The notes beneath the pieces were generated by a model. It saw only the letters and a program-made list of their open reading frames with translations. It did no database searches and was not told where the DNA came from. This document shows, piece after piece, positions 18,369 through 27,171 of a stretch of 64,000 bases of DNA (the first letter of the stretch is position 1; every line of letters starts with the position of its first letter). Position numbers and translations under genes: made by a program. Origin of the DNA: Demequina flava (GTDB lineage: Bacteria; Actinomycetota; Actinomycetes; Actinomycetales; Demequinaceae); NCBI RefSeq assembly GCF_000975035.1, contig NZ_BBRA01000002.1, positions 1-64,000 on the forward strand. Direction: 5' to 3'.

Positions 18369-18694
18369 TGACTGAGACAACCACCCCGCCGAACGCGGCG
18401 GACGTCGAAGAGGCGTTGCGAGACGTCATCGACCCCGAGTTGGGCATCAACGTGGTCGACCTCGGGCTCGTGTACGGCGTCTCCCTTGACGAGAACCAGC
18501 ACGCGGTCGTCGACATGACGCTGACGTCGGCGGCATGCCCGCTGACCGACGTGATCGAGGACCAGACCGGCCAGGCCCTTGAGGGCTTGGTCAACGGCTT
18601 CCGTATCAACTGGGTATGGATGCCGCCGTGGGGTCCGGACAAGATCACGGACGACGGTCGCGAGCAGCTTCGCGCGCTCGGATTCAACGTCTAA
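18368..18694 (+). CDS. sufT: SufT-like DUF59/MIP18 iron-sulfur assembly factor
   Basis: A 108-residue DUF59 protein. The conserved stretch VIDPELGINVVDLGLVYGV and the single conserved Cys in MTLTSAACPLTDVIEDQ are present. Members assist Fe-S maturation. Its ATG shares a base with the sufU stop. It is the last clear member of the suf operon and sits in the Rv1466 position. Confidence 0.92.
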   Translation: MTETTTPPNAADVEEALRDVIDPELGINVVDLGLVYGVSLDENQHAVVDMTLTSAACPLTDVIEDQTGQALEGLVNGFRINWVWMPPWGPDKITDDGREQLRALGFNV

Positions 18695-18701
18695 AAACTT
18701 C

Positions 18702-19316
18702 ATGTCTCGTGAACCACGAGATGTGACCGTGGCCACCGCCGAGGGCGGTGACATTGATTCCGCGATCGAACTGATCGCAGAGGTCTTTGTCGCCGATCCG
18801 GTGGTGGCCGCGCTCGTTTCTCCCGATCTTCCCCGCCGCGACCGGGCACTACGCGCGCTGATTCGTGCTGACGCGTCGCCGCGCGGTGCCGTCGTCGACA
18901 TTGCGTCGGGGGCGGATGGGGCAGTCGTCGGGGCCACGGTGTGGCATAGGGCCGATGCTGGCTCACCCGCGTTGTCGGCTCGCCTTCAGCTTGCCTGGTA
19001 CGGCGGCCGTGGGACCGTGCGCGCGTTGAAGGAGTACGACGACACGGTTCGGAAGATTTTCCCCGCAGAGAATCACTGGCATCTGTTGAATATCGTCGTT
19101 TCACCGCAGGCGTCAGGAAGCGGAGTCGGGAGCACACTCCTGCAACATGGGTTGGACCGCGTTGACGCGGACGCACAATCCGCCGTGCTGGAAGCGTCGA
19201 CGCCGGACAGCGCGCGGCTGTACGCGCGACACGGCTTTGAAGAACTCGCTGTGATCGAGGGCGGCCCGGCACACGGTGCCACGTTGATGCGGCGGCCACC
19301 AGGAGGCACACAATGA
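18702..19316 (+). CDS. GNAT-family N-acetyltransferase
   Basis: A 204-residue GNAT protein. The acetyl-CoA loop is recognisable in VSPQASGSGVGSTLLQHGL (about residues 131-149), followed by SARLYARHGFEELAVI, a typical GNAT motif B. The start is uncertain: ATG 18702 has no good ribosome site, and GTG 18723 is possible. It lies 7 bases after sufT and overlaps the next gene by 4 bases. Substrate unknown. Confidence 0.8.
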   Translation: MSREPRDVTVATAEGGDIDSAIELIAEVFVADPVVAALVSPDLPRRDRALRALIRADASPRGAVVDIASGADGAVVGATVWHRADAGSPALSARLQLAWYGGRGTVRALKEYDDTVRKIFPAENHWHLLNIVVSPQASGSGVGSTLLQHGLDRVDADAQSAVLEASTPDSARLYARHGFEELAVIEGGPAHGATLMRRPPGGTQ

Positions 19317-19942
19317 CGGCGAAGCCGCGAGAGACATGGACGACGTACCGCAGCTCGATCGGCGACAGATCCGCCATGTTTGCGCAGGTCGCTCGCCGCT
19401 GGGACATCTCCTCCGCGGTGTACCCGGGGGCTTACCTTGACCTGTCGCCATCGGTGTCGATTCCCACCGTGACGTACAACGACATGGACCGCCGTGCAGC
19501 GCGGTTTTTCGCGGACGAAGCTCTCGTGACACAAGAACTGGACGGGCGGTCGAGCCTGGAGGCCCGTGAAGTGAGGTTCATCCACGGTGACTACACGCAG
19601 CCGTTGGACATTGACGATAACTCCCACGACCTGCTGATCTCGCTGTATGCGGGGCCGGTGTGGGATCACTGTCGACGCTACTTGCGCGACGGCGGATATC
19701 TGCTCGCCAACACCAGTCACGGCGATGGCTCCGTCGCGGCGCTAGATCCAGCGCTCACTCTTGTGGGAGTCATCGGTGGATCGGGGGAGTCGGCGGTGCT
19801 TGATGAGTCCGAGTTGGACTCCTACCTCATTCCAAAGAAGCCCGGCGAGGCTGATGCGCAGCGCATCCGGCAAGCAGGCAAAGGCATCGCGTATACCCGT
19901 ACCGCGTCCGCGTATCTCTTCCGGTACGACGCCGCGCTCTAA
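19313..19942 (+). CDS. Methyltransferase-like protein of unknown function
   Basis: A 209-residue protein with the layout of a class I SAM-dependent methyltransferase (AYLDLSPSVSIPTVTYNDMD, then FIHGDYTQPLDIDDNSHDLL, then YLRDGGYLLANTSHGDG). The usual glycine-rich loop is replaced by LDLSPS, so SAM binding is uncertain. It overlaps the GNAT gene by 4 bases (ATGA), suggesting the two act together, perhaps in one modification. I do not recognise a specific function. It converges on the APC transporter with a 37-base gap. Confidence 0.6.
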   Translation: MTAKPRETWTTYRSSIGDRSAMFAQVARRWDISSAVYPGAYLDLSPSVSIPTVTYNDMDRRAARFFADEALVTQELDGRSSLEAREVRFIHGDYTQPLDIDDNSHDLLISLYAGPVWDHCRRYLRDGGYLLANTSHGDGSVAALDPALTLVGVIGGSGESAVLDESELDSYLIPKKPGEADAQRIRQAGKGIAYTRTASAYLFRYDAAL

Positions 19943-19979
19943 GCGGAGGAGCTCCCGGCACGGTCGGTCCTTTCGGTCG

Positions 19980-21434
19980 CTACAGCGCGATCCAGCCATT
20001 GACGAGCGCCACGATGCCAACGATCGCGCCCGCAAAGGTGACCACACAGACGATCATCTCGCCCACGGTGAAGACCGTCTTGTTGCGCTGCTTGCGTGCC
20101 CATATGTAGATCAGGCTTGCTGGGGCATAGATCATGAACGACAGCAGCACATACTGGGTGCCCATGGCGTACACCAGGTACACGGTGTAGAGCGTTGCCA
20201 CCACGGCCGCCGCGACGGCTGTGGCGACCCGTGATCCGCGCAAGGCAATCTTCAGGCCAAAGCCAGCCGTGAGCAGGTACGGGAGGATCGCCAGCGCACT
20301 TGTGAGTTCCAGCGAGAAATCGAACGCGCTCTCCGCGAAAAAGGCCACCACGAAGAACAACTGAGTGGTCAACGAGGTGGCTAGCAGCGCACGGAATGGC
20401 ACCTCATTCTTGTTGAGCTTCGACAGCACTGGCGGCGCGTCGCCATGGACGGCAGTCATGTAGAGCGATTCGACTGCCAGCAGCGACCACGCGAGGTACG
20501 CGCCCAAGACAGAAATGAGCAACCCGATCCCAATGACCCACGCGCCCCACGAGCCCACCGCCGCTTCAAGCACGCCCGCCATGGAAGGCTCGCGGAGCGC
20601 CGCGATCTCATCCCGGGGCAGCACCCCGTAGCTGAGCATCGTGACGGCCACGAATACTGCCAAGACGGTGAGGAATCCCCACACGGTGGCCTTACCGACG
20701 TCCTCGCGCTTCTTGGCCCATCGCGAATAGACGCTGGCGCCTTCGATGCCGATGAAGACAAACACGGTGACGAGCATGGTGCTACGGACTTGGTCGGACA
20801 GGGAGCCTAGGGAGGCGTCCTCCGCATAAAGGTTGTCAGTGAAGACCTCCCAGGAGAATCCGCCACCGACAATGAGCACCGCAAAGATCGCCAGCGGCAC
20901 AAGTTTCGCGACAGTCGCGATGCCATTAATCAACGTCGCGCGCGTCACACCCTTTTGGATGATGAAGTGGAAGACCCAGATGCCTGCTGTTCCGAGGGCA
21001 AGGGCCCACGCGGTGTCACCATCGCCGAAGGCAGGGACCACGCCACCGAGCGTGGAGGCCACAAGCACCCAGTACGTCACGTTTGCGACGCAGGCGCTGG
21101 TCCAGTAGCCGAACGCGGAGAAGAACCCAATGAAGTCCCCGAAGCCTGCGCGAGCGTAGGCGAAGATTCCGGAGTCCAGGTCGGGCCGGACAATGGCGAG
21201 TCGCTGAAAGACGAAGGCGAGCGCGAGCATGCCGCCACCTGCGATGGCCCACGCGATGGCGGCGCCCACGACGCCCGTGGATGATGAGAACTGTGCCGGG
21301 AGCGAGTAGACACCGGCACCGATCATGGTGCCGACGACCATCGCCGTGAGGACGGGGACCGACATCGTCTTGCGAGAGCCGCTCACCGGCGCGACGCCCG
21401 CGGCTGTGGGCGGTGGATTCTCGTTGCCGCTCAT
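19980..21434 (-). CDS. APC-family basic amino acid/polyamine antiporter
   Basis: A 484-residue integral membrane protein with about 12 hydrophobic segments. The first helix carries the APC signature GTMIGAGVYSLPAQF, and later segments resemble arginine/ornithine antiporters of the ArcD type (SGIFAYARAGFGDFIGFFSA, YWVLVASTLGG). Exchange of arginine for ornithine or a related pair is likely, though no arginine deiminase genes are near. The start follows GGGAG at a suitable distance, with a TAGGCT hexamer further upstream (minus strand, about 21463-21468). Confidence 0.85.
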   Translation of the reverse strand: MSGNENPPPTAAGVAPVSGSRKTMSVPVLTAMVVGTMIGAGVYSLPAQFSSSTGVVGAAIAWAIAGGGMLALAFVFQRLAIVRPDLDSGIFAYARAGFGDFIGFFSAFGYWTSACVANVTYWVLVASTLGGVVPAFGDGDTAWALALGTAGIWVFHFIIQKGVTRATLINGIATVAKLVPLAIFAVLIVGGGFSWEVFTDNLYAEDASLGSLSDQVRSTMLVTVFVFIGIEGASVYSRWAKKREDVGKATVWGFLTVLAVFVAVTMLSYGVLPRDEIAALREPSMAGVLEAAVGSWGAWVIGIGLLISVLGAYLAWSLLAVESLYMTAVHGDAPPVLSKLNKNEVPFRALLATSLTTQLFFVVAFFAESAFDFSLELTSALAILPYLLTAGFGLKIALRGSRVATAVAAAVVATLYTVYLVYAMGTQYVLLSFMIYAPASLIYIWARKQRNKTVFTVGEMIVCVVTFAGAIVGIVALVNGWIAL

Positions 21435-21510
21435 GTGTGCTCCCGTACGCCAGGGGTCAGTAGCGTCAGCCTAGCGGCGCAAAGAGCCTGGTGAGCGGTC
21501 GTGACGTGCG

Positions 21511-22356
21511 CTACTTGTCTGAGCTTTGCGGCCCGAGAAGGCGTTCGAAGGCCTCTTCCTTCGTCATGGTGTCCTCGCCCGTCGCGCCTTCAGGGGCCGA
21601 GTCAGCGGGGGAGTCGCCACTGTCAGGCGGAGCTTGTTGAGTGACCGCCGGGCCACGTCTACGACCGCGTCCGCGTAGCCGCTTGGCGGTCTTCTCCGCC
21701 TTTTTGGCACGGCGCCGTTCGCGCTTGGACCGGGCTTCATGAGTTGCATCGGACTCCTCGCCGATGCCCCGCGCGTGGATCGCCTGACCCAGGTCCAGTG
21801 CGAATCCCACGGTGCGCGTGGTGGTGGGGAACAGGACGGCGCGCAGCGACCGGTCAAGCCCGCGCGCACGCGCTGCCTGGCGTGACTCCGCATAGATCTG
21901 CGCGACCTCGGGTAGCGCGCGGAGCATCAGCGCGAACATCAAACCGAGCGTGTCCGGCGGCAGGATCGCGCGAATGGGCCGGGCGAGCGTGGCAATGAAG
22001 TCGAGCATCGCCGCCATCGAGGTCGAAGTGCTGACGGCAAGCGCAAGGGACACGATCGCGACCAGGTCTGCCACAACATCGGCCGCCCGTAGCCAATCTC
22101 CACGCCACATGAACAGCGCGGACGACAACAACGCGATGAGGACTGTTCCTGCGATCGTCCACAGCGTGACCTTCGCTGGTGGAACCGTGCTCACCAGCAG
22201 AAGCAGCGCCGCACACATGATGCCGAGTGACGTCACGATGTCAGAGGAAACCAGCACGACGATGGTCGTGGCGACCAGCAGGCTGACCTTGAACCACGCC
22301 GGTGCGCGGTGCAGCGGCGTATCGCGCGGCCGGTAAAGACCGAGCGTGGAGATCAC
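21511..22356 (-). CDS. bioN: EcfT/BioN transmembrane subunit of a biotin ECF transporter, with charged tail
   Basis: 281 residues. The membrane part spans about 1-205 with five or so hydrophobic segments and the two Ala-Arg-Gly coupling motifs (AARARGLDR and IHARGIGEE) that contact the ATPase. The family is usually 200-270 residues. Here about 75 more residues form a hydrophilic tail, first Lys/Arg-rich, then acidic. Its start overlaps the ATPase stop by 4 bases. The set BioY-ATPase-EcfT is a dedicated biotin importer (BioMNY type). Confidence 0.88.
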   Translation of the reverse strand: MISTLGLYRPRDTPLHRAPAWFKVSLLVATTIVVLVSSDIVTSLGIMCAALLLLVSTVPPAKVTLWTIAGTVLIALLSSALFMWRGDWLRAADVVADLVAIVSLALAVSTSTSMAAMLDFIATLARPIRAILPPDTLGLMFALMLRALPEVAQIYAESRQAARARGLDRSLRAVLFPTTTRTVGFALDLGQAIHARGIGEESDATHEARSKRERRRAKKAEKTAKRLRGRGRRRGPAVTQQAPPDSGDSPADSAPEGATGEDTMTKEEAFERLLGPQSSDK

Positions 22357-23060
22357 TGCGAATCCGCCCTCGTCGTGCGGCCGAACATGAGGTCACGGTA
22401 AAACTTGATCGACTCGGCGGGGGCGCCATCGAAGACGACATTTCCACTATCGACCACGAGCGTGCGCTCGGCGCGTGAGGCAGAGTCCAGGTCGTGCGTG
22501 CACTCGATCAACTGCACGGGCAGCGACCTCAGGAGCGACCCCACGTGCGCGCGCCAGCGCAGGTCGAGGAGCGTAGTCGGCTCATCTGCGATGAGCGTGG
22601 TCGGCGTCACTGCAAGCACGCCTGCCATCGCGAGAAGCTGGCGTTGCCCACCGGACAACGCGGACACGGAGACGTCAGCGCGATCGCCGAGACCAATCTC
22701 TTCAAGCGCGTCCAAAGCGGCACGCGTGCGGGCGTCCTTGTTCTTGATCGAACGTCGCAGCGACAGCATCACATCTTCCACGGCAGTGGGCATGATCAAC
22801 TGAGCAGAGGGGTCGGTGAACAGGAATCCCACGCGCCGGCGTACTTCTGCGCCGTGCTTGGCGACGTCCAGACCGTCAACCTCGATGGAGCCCGTCGTCG
22901 GTGGGATGAGCCCGTTGATGAGGCGTACCAGCGTCGACTTGCCACCACCGTTGGCGCCCACGATGGAGACGTGCCGCTCGGTGAGTGTCAGCGTTGTGGG
23001 CTCCAGGATCGTCACGCCGGTATCGGGCGCGATGACGGACGCCCCCTTGAACTCGATCAT
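22353..23060 (-). CDS. bioM: ECF transporter ATPase (BioM)
   Basis: A 235-residue ABC ATPase. Walker A is GANGGGKSTLVR near residue 35, the signature is LSGGQRQLLAMAG, Walker B is TLIADEPTTLLD, and the switch His is in LIECTHDLDSA. Walker B is DEP as in energy-coupling ATPases. It lies between bioY (9 bases upstream) and bioN (4-base overlap), so it powers biotin uptake. A single ATPase gene implies a homodimer. Confidence 0.92.
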   Translation of the reverse strand: MIEFKGASVIAPDTGVTILEPTTLTLTERHVSIVGANGGGKSTLVRLINGLIPPTTGSIEVDGLDVAKHGAEVRRRVGFLFTDPSAQLIMPTAVEDVMLSLRRSIKNKDARTRAALDALEEIGLGDRADVSVSALSGGQRQLLAMAGVLAVTPTTLIADEPTTLLDLRWRAHVGSLLRSLPVQLIECTHDLDSASRAERTLVVDSGNVVFDGAPAESIKFYRDLMFGRTTRADSQ

Positions 23061-23069
23061 GCGACAAGG

Positions 23070-23681
23070 TTATGCGGTCGTGGGCTGCTCCACGTCCACA
23101 GGCTTCTCAGAAGGCTCGGTGCGAGGCATGAGGCGAGGGTAGGCGCGGTGGATGATCGCGGCGAGGGACGCAGCGATGGCGATCTTGATGAGGTCACCGA
23201 CCATGAAAGGCGCCATCGCCACAGCGGCCTGCCACAGCGTCAGTCCGGTGTAGACGGACAGCCACGGGATGCCGATCGCGTAGGTGATGGGGATGGACAC
23301 CAAGCCCGCAAGGAAGAGGACGCCGACATTCAGGCGAGTGCGCTTACGCGCGGCTCGGGTGATCCAGCCCACGGCGAAGGCCGCTGGAATGAATCCGAGG
23401 AGAAAGCCACCGGTCGGTCCCGCAACAACTGCTGGCCCGGCAGCCAAGTTGGCAAACACGGGAACACCCGCGAACCCGACCAAGATGTACAGCACTGCAG
23501 CCGCGGCTCCTCGCCACGGCCCCAGGCACATTCCTGCGAGCACGACGGCAAGAGTTTGCAGAGAGAACGGGACGCCAAATGCCAGCGTGATTTCGGGGAC
23601 GAGCGTGGACGCCGCGATGAAGGCAGCGAACACCGCGATCAGCGCGACATTGCGGCCAGATAGGGCCTGGTGTGAGGACAT
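23070..23681 (-). CDS. bioY: BioY biotin-binding S component
   Basis: 203 residues from ATG 23681, preceded by GGAGAAG at good spacing; the longer frame from 23798 is rejected. Six hydrophobic segments are visible, with the BioY-typical ITLAFGVPFSLQTLAVVLAG and LYILVGFAGVPVFANLAAG followed by GPTGGFLLGF. It binds biotin and delivers it to BioMN. First gene of the leftward operon and divergent from the ABC-F gene. The last 25 residues are a hydrophilic tail. Confidence 0.93.
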   Translation of the reverse strand: MSSHQALSGRNVALIAVFAAFIAASTLVPEITLAFGVPFSLQTLAVVLAGMCLGPWRGAAAAVLYILVGFAGVPVFANLAAGPAVVAGPTGGFLLGFIPAAFAVGWITRAARKRTRLNVGVLFLAGLVSIPITYAIGIPWLSVYTGLTLWQAAVAMAPFMVGDLIKIAIAASLAAIIHRAYPRLMPRTEPSEKPVDVEQPTTA

Positions 23682-23813
23682 GGCTTCTCCTTGCGATAAT
23701 GGACTGGCGCTCACGCTACTGGGGTGCCCACGCCGGGAATGGGCCTTTTCGTCCTCGCCGTGAGATCGTTGTAGGAATCCCACCAATTCCCTCACCAAAC
23801 GGAGAGCTCTTTA

Positions 23814-25412
23814 GTGATTAGCGCGCAAAATCTCGAGATGCGCATCGGCGCCCGAGTCTTGCTGCACCCCACGTCCTTCCACGTGAATGCGGGCGACCGC
23901 ATCGGCCTGGTGGGACGCAATGGCGCGGGTAAGACCACGATGACGCGCATTCTGGCGGGAGAGGGACAGGCGTCAGGCGGTTCGGTGTCGCACAAGGGAT
24001 CGGTCGGCTACTTGCCTCAGGACCCACGGTCGGGAGACCTGACGCAGCTCGCGATGGACCGCATCTTGGCCGCGCGCGATCTCGCCGGAATCATCACCAA
24101 GATGCGCGAGGCCGAGCAAGCGATGGCCGGCGAGGATGAGAAGGCCTCGATCAAGGCGATGGAACGCTATCCCCGCCTCGAGGAACGGTTCCGCGCCGCA
24201 GGCGGCTACGCGGCAGAGTCTGAGGCGCACCGCATCGCGTCCAACCTGGGACTTGACGAGCGCATCCTTGGCCAACCCCTCGAAACGCTCTCGGGTGGTC
24301 AGCGTCGTCGCGTGGAGTTGGCGCGCATCCTGTTCTCGGACGCCGAGACCCTGTTGCTAGATGAGCCGACGAACCACCTGGACGCGGACTCCATCGTGTG
24401 GCTGCGCGACTTTCTGAAGAACTACTCGGGCGGGCTCATCGTGATCTCTCACGATGTCGACCTGGTCCGTACGGTCGTGACCAAGGTGTTCTACCTGGAC
24501 GCGAACAGGGGAGCGCTCGACCAGTACGCGATGGGTTGGGACTTGTACCTGCGCCAGCGCGAAGACGACGAGAAGCGTCGCCACACCGAGCGCCGCGTCG
24601 CAGAAAAGAAGGCCGGCGTGCTTGTCGCGCAGGCTGAGAAGATGCGTGCGAAGGCATCGAAGGCCGTCGCCGCTCAGCAGATGCTGAAGCGTGCAGAGAA
24701 GATGCTCGAGGGCACGGAGTCCGAGCGCGTGAGCGACAAGGTGGCCTCGCTGCGCTTCCCAACCCCCGCGGCGTGCGGCAAGACCCCGCTACGCGGCCAT
24801 GGGCTGTCGAAGAGCTATGGCTCACTCGAAGTCTTCATGGACGTCGACCTGGCCATTGACCGTGGATCGCGCGTTGTGGTGCTCGGCTTTAACGGCGCGG
24901 GCAAGACGACTCTGCTTCGCCTCTTGTCCGGCACCGAAGACCCGGATACCGGGCTCGTCGAGGCCGGACACGGGCTCAAGCTTGGCTATTACGCGCAGGA
25001 GCACGACACCCTCGACATGGATGCAACGGTCGCGGAGAACATGCGCCATGCCGCGCCGGACCTGGGCGACACCGAAGTGCGTAAGGTCCTTGGCTCGTTC
25101 CTGTTCTCAGGTGACGACGCCGATAAGCCCACCCGGGTGCTGTCGGGAGGCGAAAAGACCCGCCTCGCCTTGGCAACACTGGTCGTCAGCCAGGCAAACG
25201 TCTTGTTGCTCGATGAGCCGACAAACAACTTGGACCCTGCCTCGCGTGCGGAGATCCTGGGCGCTCTGCGCACCTACGAAGGTGCCGTCGTCCTGGTGAC
25301 TCACGATGAGGGCGCAGTTGACGCTCTCGAGCCCGAGCGCGTGCTGTTGCTTCCGGACGCGGACGAGGACCTCTGGAACGACTCCTACCGCGACCTCATC
25401 ACGTTGGCGTAG
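23814..25412 (+). CDS. ABC-F family ATPase
   Basis: 532 residues, two ABC domains and no membrane segments. Walker A motifs are GRNGAGKTTMTR (about 36) and GFNGAGKTTLLR (about 360). Signatures are LSGGQRRRVELARIL and LSGGEKTRLALATLV, and both Walker B motifs end DEPTNHLD/DEPTNNLD. A charged linker rich in Lys, Arg and Ala (about 245-310) joins them. ABC-F proteins act on the ribosome, as translation factors (EttA-like) or antibiotic protectors. This looks like a housekeeping member, but that cannot be settled by eye. GTG start with GGAGAG at 23801-23806. Confidence 0.92.
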   Translation: MISAQNLEMRIGARVLLHPTSFHVNAGDRIGLVGRNGAGKTTMTRILAGEGQASGGSVSHKGSVGYLPQDPRSGDLTQLAMDRILAARDLAGIITKMREAEQAMAGEDEKASIKAMERYPRLEERFRAAGGYAAESEAHRIASNLGLDERILGQPLETLSGGQRRRVELARILFSDAETLLLDEPTNHLDADSIVWLRDFLKNYSGGLIVISHDVDLVRTVVTKVFYLDANRGALDQYAMGWDLYLRQREDDEKRRHTERRVAEKKAGVLVAQAEKMRAKASKAVAAQQMLKRAEKMLEGTESERVSDKVASLRFPTPAACGKTPLRGHGLSKSYGSLEVFMDVDLAIDRGSRVVVLGFNGAGKTTLLRLLSGTEDPDTGLVEAGHGLKLGYYAQEHDTLDMDATVAENMRHAAPDLGDTEVRKVLGSFLFSGDDADKPTRVLSGGEKTRLALATLVVSQANVLLLDEPTNNLDPASRAEILGALRTYEGAVVLVTHDEGAVDALEPERVLLLPDADEDLWNDSYRDLITLA

Positions 25413-25415
25413 CGA

Positions 25416-26288
25416 CTACAGCGCGTCTTCGATCTCTTCGTCGCTTGGCCCACTGCGGCGTTTCTTGCGGCGGGCCGATGCTGGCTTGCGCGCCGTAGCA
25501 GCGCTCGCCTGGCCGGGTGCGGGCTCCGCGGCCCCAGGTGTTGACACGCGGGCGGCGGCAGCGATCTCGTTCGCGTCACGACGCAACAGGAGGACTGCGC
25601 CCGTGGGTGCGAGCGCGGCGAAAACCCACCACTGCCATGCGTAGGACAGGTGTGAGCCCAGAGTCAGCTCCGGCAGCGGGACTTCGTCGCCGACGACCGT
25701 GGCGGTGCATTGGTCGGCATCGCAGTACTCGCGGATCATGAGATAGCCAGGCGAGACATCCCCATGTGGCTGAGGTACCTGAGCCGGCGTGATGCGAGAG
25801 ACCGAGTCCGTGGCTTCCTTGCCATCGTCCTCTTCCCATGCCCGGATCACGCCAGTGACGGTCGCCGTTCCGTTCGTGTACTCGGGCGCCTCGGGGTCCT
25901 CGTTCGGGCCAGGTTGTGGCACCCAACCAACAGATACCAGCACGGAGCGCCCATCCTCGGTGTCGAGCCATGCCAGGTATTGCCATGCCGCGGTGGAATC
26001 GATCGGGCGTCCTCGCAACACCGTCGTCGTGTCCGGCTCGAACACGCCCGTCACTGTCACCGTGCGCCACTCGGCGTCGGCGGGAAGATCCTCAGCATCG
26101 GCCGGAACGACGTCGTTCAATGGCGCAGCGGGTTCCTCCACCGCGACGCGGTACGCGTCTCTAGCCTCAACTCGGACCTCGTAACGCCCGTACTGCCACA
26201 TGCCCAACACAATCGCGACCGCGGAAACAGACAGTGCAATGCCCAAAGTGAGCGCGATACGCGCAAACGACAGGCCACGGAAGAACAC
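25416..26288 (-). CDS. SURF1-family cytochrome oxidase biogenesis protein
   Basis: 290 residues from GTG 26288. It has a membrane segment near the N-terminus (IALTLGIALSVSAVAIVLGMWQ), the conserved WQYGRYEVR, a periplasmic domain with LRGRPIDSTAAWQYLAWLD and VSVGWVPQPG, and a second membrane helix (SYAWQWWVFAALAPTGAVLL). The Lys/Arg-rich tail is cytoplasmic. SURF1 aids heme insertion into oxidase, consistent with ctaA in the same window. An alternative start at GTG 26354 would overlap the fabG start. The stop is 3 bases from the ABC-F stop (convergent). Confidence 0.85.
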   Translation of the reverse strand: MFFRGLSFARIALTLGIALSVSAVAIVLGMWQYGRYEVRVEARDAYRVAVEEPAAPLNDVVPADAEDLPADAEWRTVTVTGVFEPDTTTVLRGRPIDSTAAWQYLAWLDTEDGRSVLVSVGWVPQPGPNEDPEAPEYTNGTATVTGVIRAWEEDDGKEATDSVSRITPAQVPQPHGDVSPGYLMIREYCDADQCTATVVGDEVPLPELTLGSHLSYAWQWWVFAALAPTGAVLLLRRDANEIAAAARVSTPGAAEPAPGQASAATARKPASARRKKRRSGPSDEEIEDAL

Positions 26289-26334
26289 CTGAGCGATCGT
26301 AGTCGCGCTGGCCCGCTGATCAGAATCTGTTCGG

Positions 26335-26340
26335 TACCGT
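26335..26340 (+). promoter_or_regulatory. Candidate -10 element for leaderless fabG
   Basis: TACCGT lies seven bases before ATG 26348. The same hexamer and spacing occur before glgA and the site-2 protease gene. Confidence 0.5.
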
Positions 26341-26347
26341 GGCACCC

Positions 26348-27052
26348 ATGACACGTCACGTTCTCGTCACTGGAGCGAACCGCGGCATCGGCCGTGCAAT
26401 CGCTGAATCCTTCGTCACCGCTGGCTACACCGTCAGCTCTATTCACCGCAGCGGAGACTTGCCGGAGGGCGTCGACAGCGCCATCGCGGACATCACCGAC
26501 ACGGAAGCGGTCAACGCCGCGTTCGACACTCTTGAGGAACGTCACGGCCGGGTCGAGATCCTCGTCGCCAATGCGGGTGTCACGAAGGACGGGCTGCTCA
26601 TGCGGATGTCCGACGAGGACTTCGAGTCGGTTCTCGACGTCAACCTCGCAGGCACGTTCCGTTGCGTGAGGCGCGCGTCGAACTCGATGCTTCGTCAGCG
26701 CTTTGGCCGCATCATCCTGGTCGGATCCGTGGTGGGCCTCATGGGCAACCCCGGCCAGGTCAACTATTCGTCGTCCAAGTCCGCGCTCGTGGGCATGGCA
26801 CGCTCCATCACCCGCGAGATCGGTGCGCGTGGCATTACTGCCAACGTCATCGCGCCCGGGTTCATCACGACGGACATGACCGGGGAGCTCGACGAGGACC
26901 TCGTGAAGCAATACGAGGGCAACATTCCCGCGAAGCGCTTTGGCTCTACGGACGATGTTGCGGCGGCGGCTCTGTACCTCGCTTCTGACCAGGCTGGCTA
27001 CGTCTCCGGAGCCGTGCTGCCGGTCGACGGCGGCCTGGGGATGGGTCACTAA
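26348..27052 (+). CDS. fabG: 3-oxoacyl-ACP reductase
   Basis: A 234-residue short-chain dehydrogenase. The NADP loop TGANRGIGRA lies at about residues 8-17 and the NAG motif is VANAGVTKDG. The catalytic Ser and Tyr-x3-Lys lie in GSVVGLMGNPGQVNYSSSKSA, and the C-terminus ends PVDGGLGMGH as in FabG. It reduces 3-ketoacyl-ACP in type II fatty acid synthesis. The next gene is the InhA-like enoyl reductase, matching the mabA-inhA pair of mycobacteria. ATG 26348 is chosen over GTG 26339. Confidence 0.93.
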   Translation: MTRHVLVTGANRGIGRAIAESFVTAGYTVSSIHRSGDLPEGVDSAIADITDTEAVNAAFDTLEERHGRVEILVANAGVTKDGLLMRMSDEDFESVLDVNLAGTFRCVRRASNSMLRQRFGRIILVGSVVGLMGNPGQVNYSSSKSALVGMARSITREIGARGITANVIAPGFITTDMTGELDEDLVKQYEGNIPAKRFGSTDDVAAAALYLASDQAGYVSGAVLPVDGGLGMGH

Positions 27053-27063
27053 TCCAACCTTCA

Positions 27064-27086
27064 CTGCCGTGATTTCACGGTGGCAG
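27064..27086 (+). other. Imperfect hairpin between fabG and fabI
   Basis: CCGTG (67-71) pairs with CACGG (76-80) around a 4-base loop, extended by CTG/CAG at the outside with a small bulge. No T-run follows. It may weaken read-through or be incidental. The rest of 27053-27171 holds the fabI promoter candidate. Confidence 0.3.
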
Positions 27087-27142
27087 ATACTGTCTCGCGC
27101 CAGCATGGCTGTCGCGCTGACGCGAATGATTGGCTAGGCCGC

Positions 27143-27148
27143 TAGGCT
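27143..27148 (+). promoter_or_regulatory. Candidate -10 element for fabI
   Basis: TAGGCT precedes a 5' leader of about 17-20 bases containing a strong AGGAGGA ribosome site (27156-27162). It suggests fabI has its own leadered promoter besides read-through from fabG. No good -35 is seen. Confidence 0.4.
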
Positions 27149-27171
27149 CTGGCTCAGGAGGAAACACTTAC

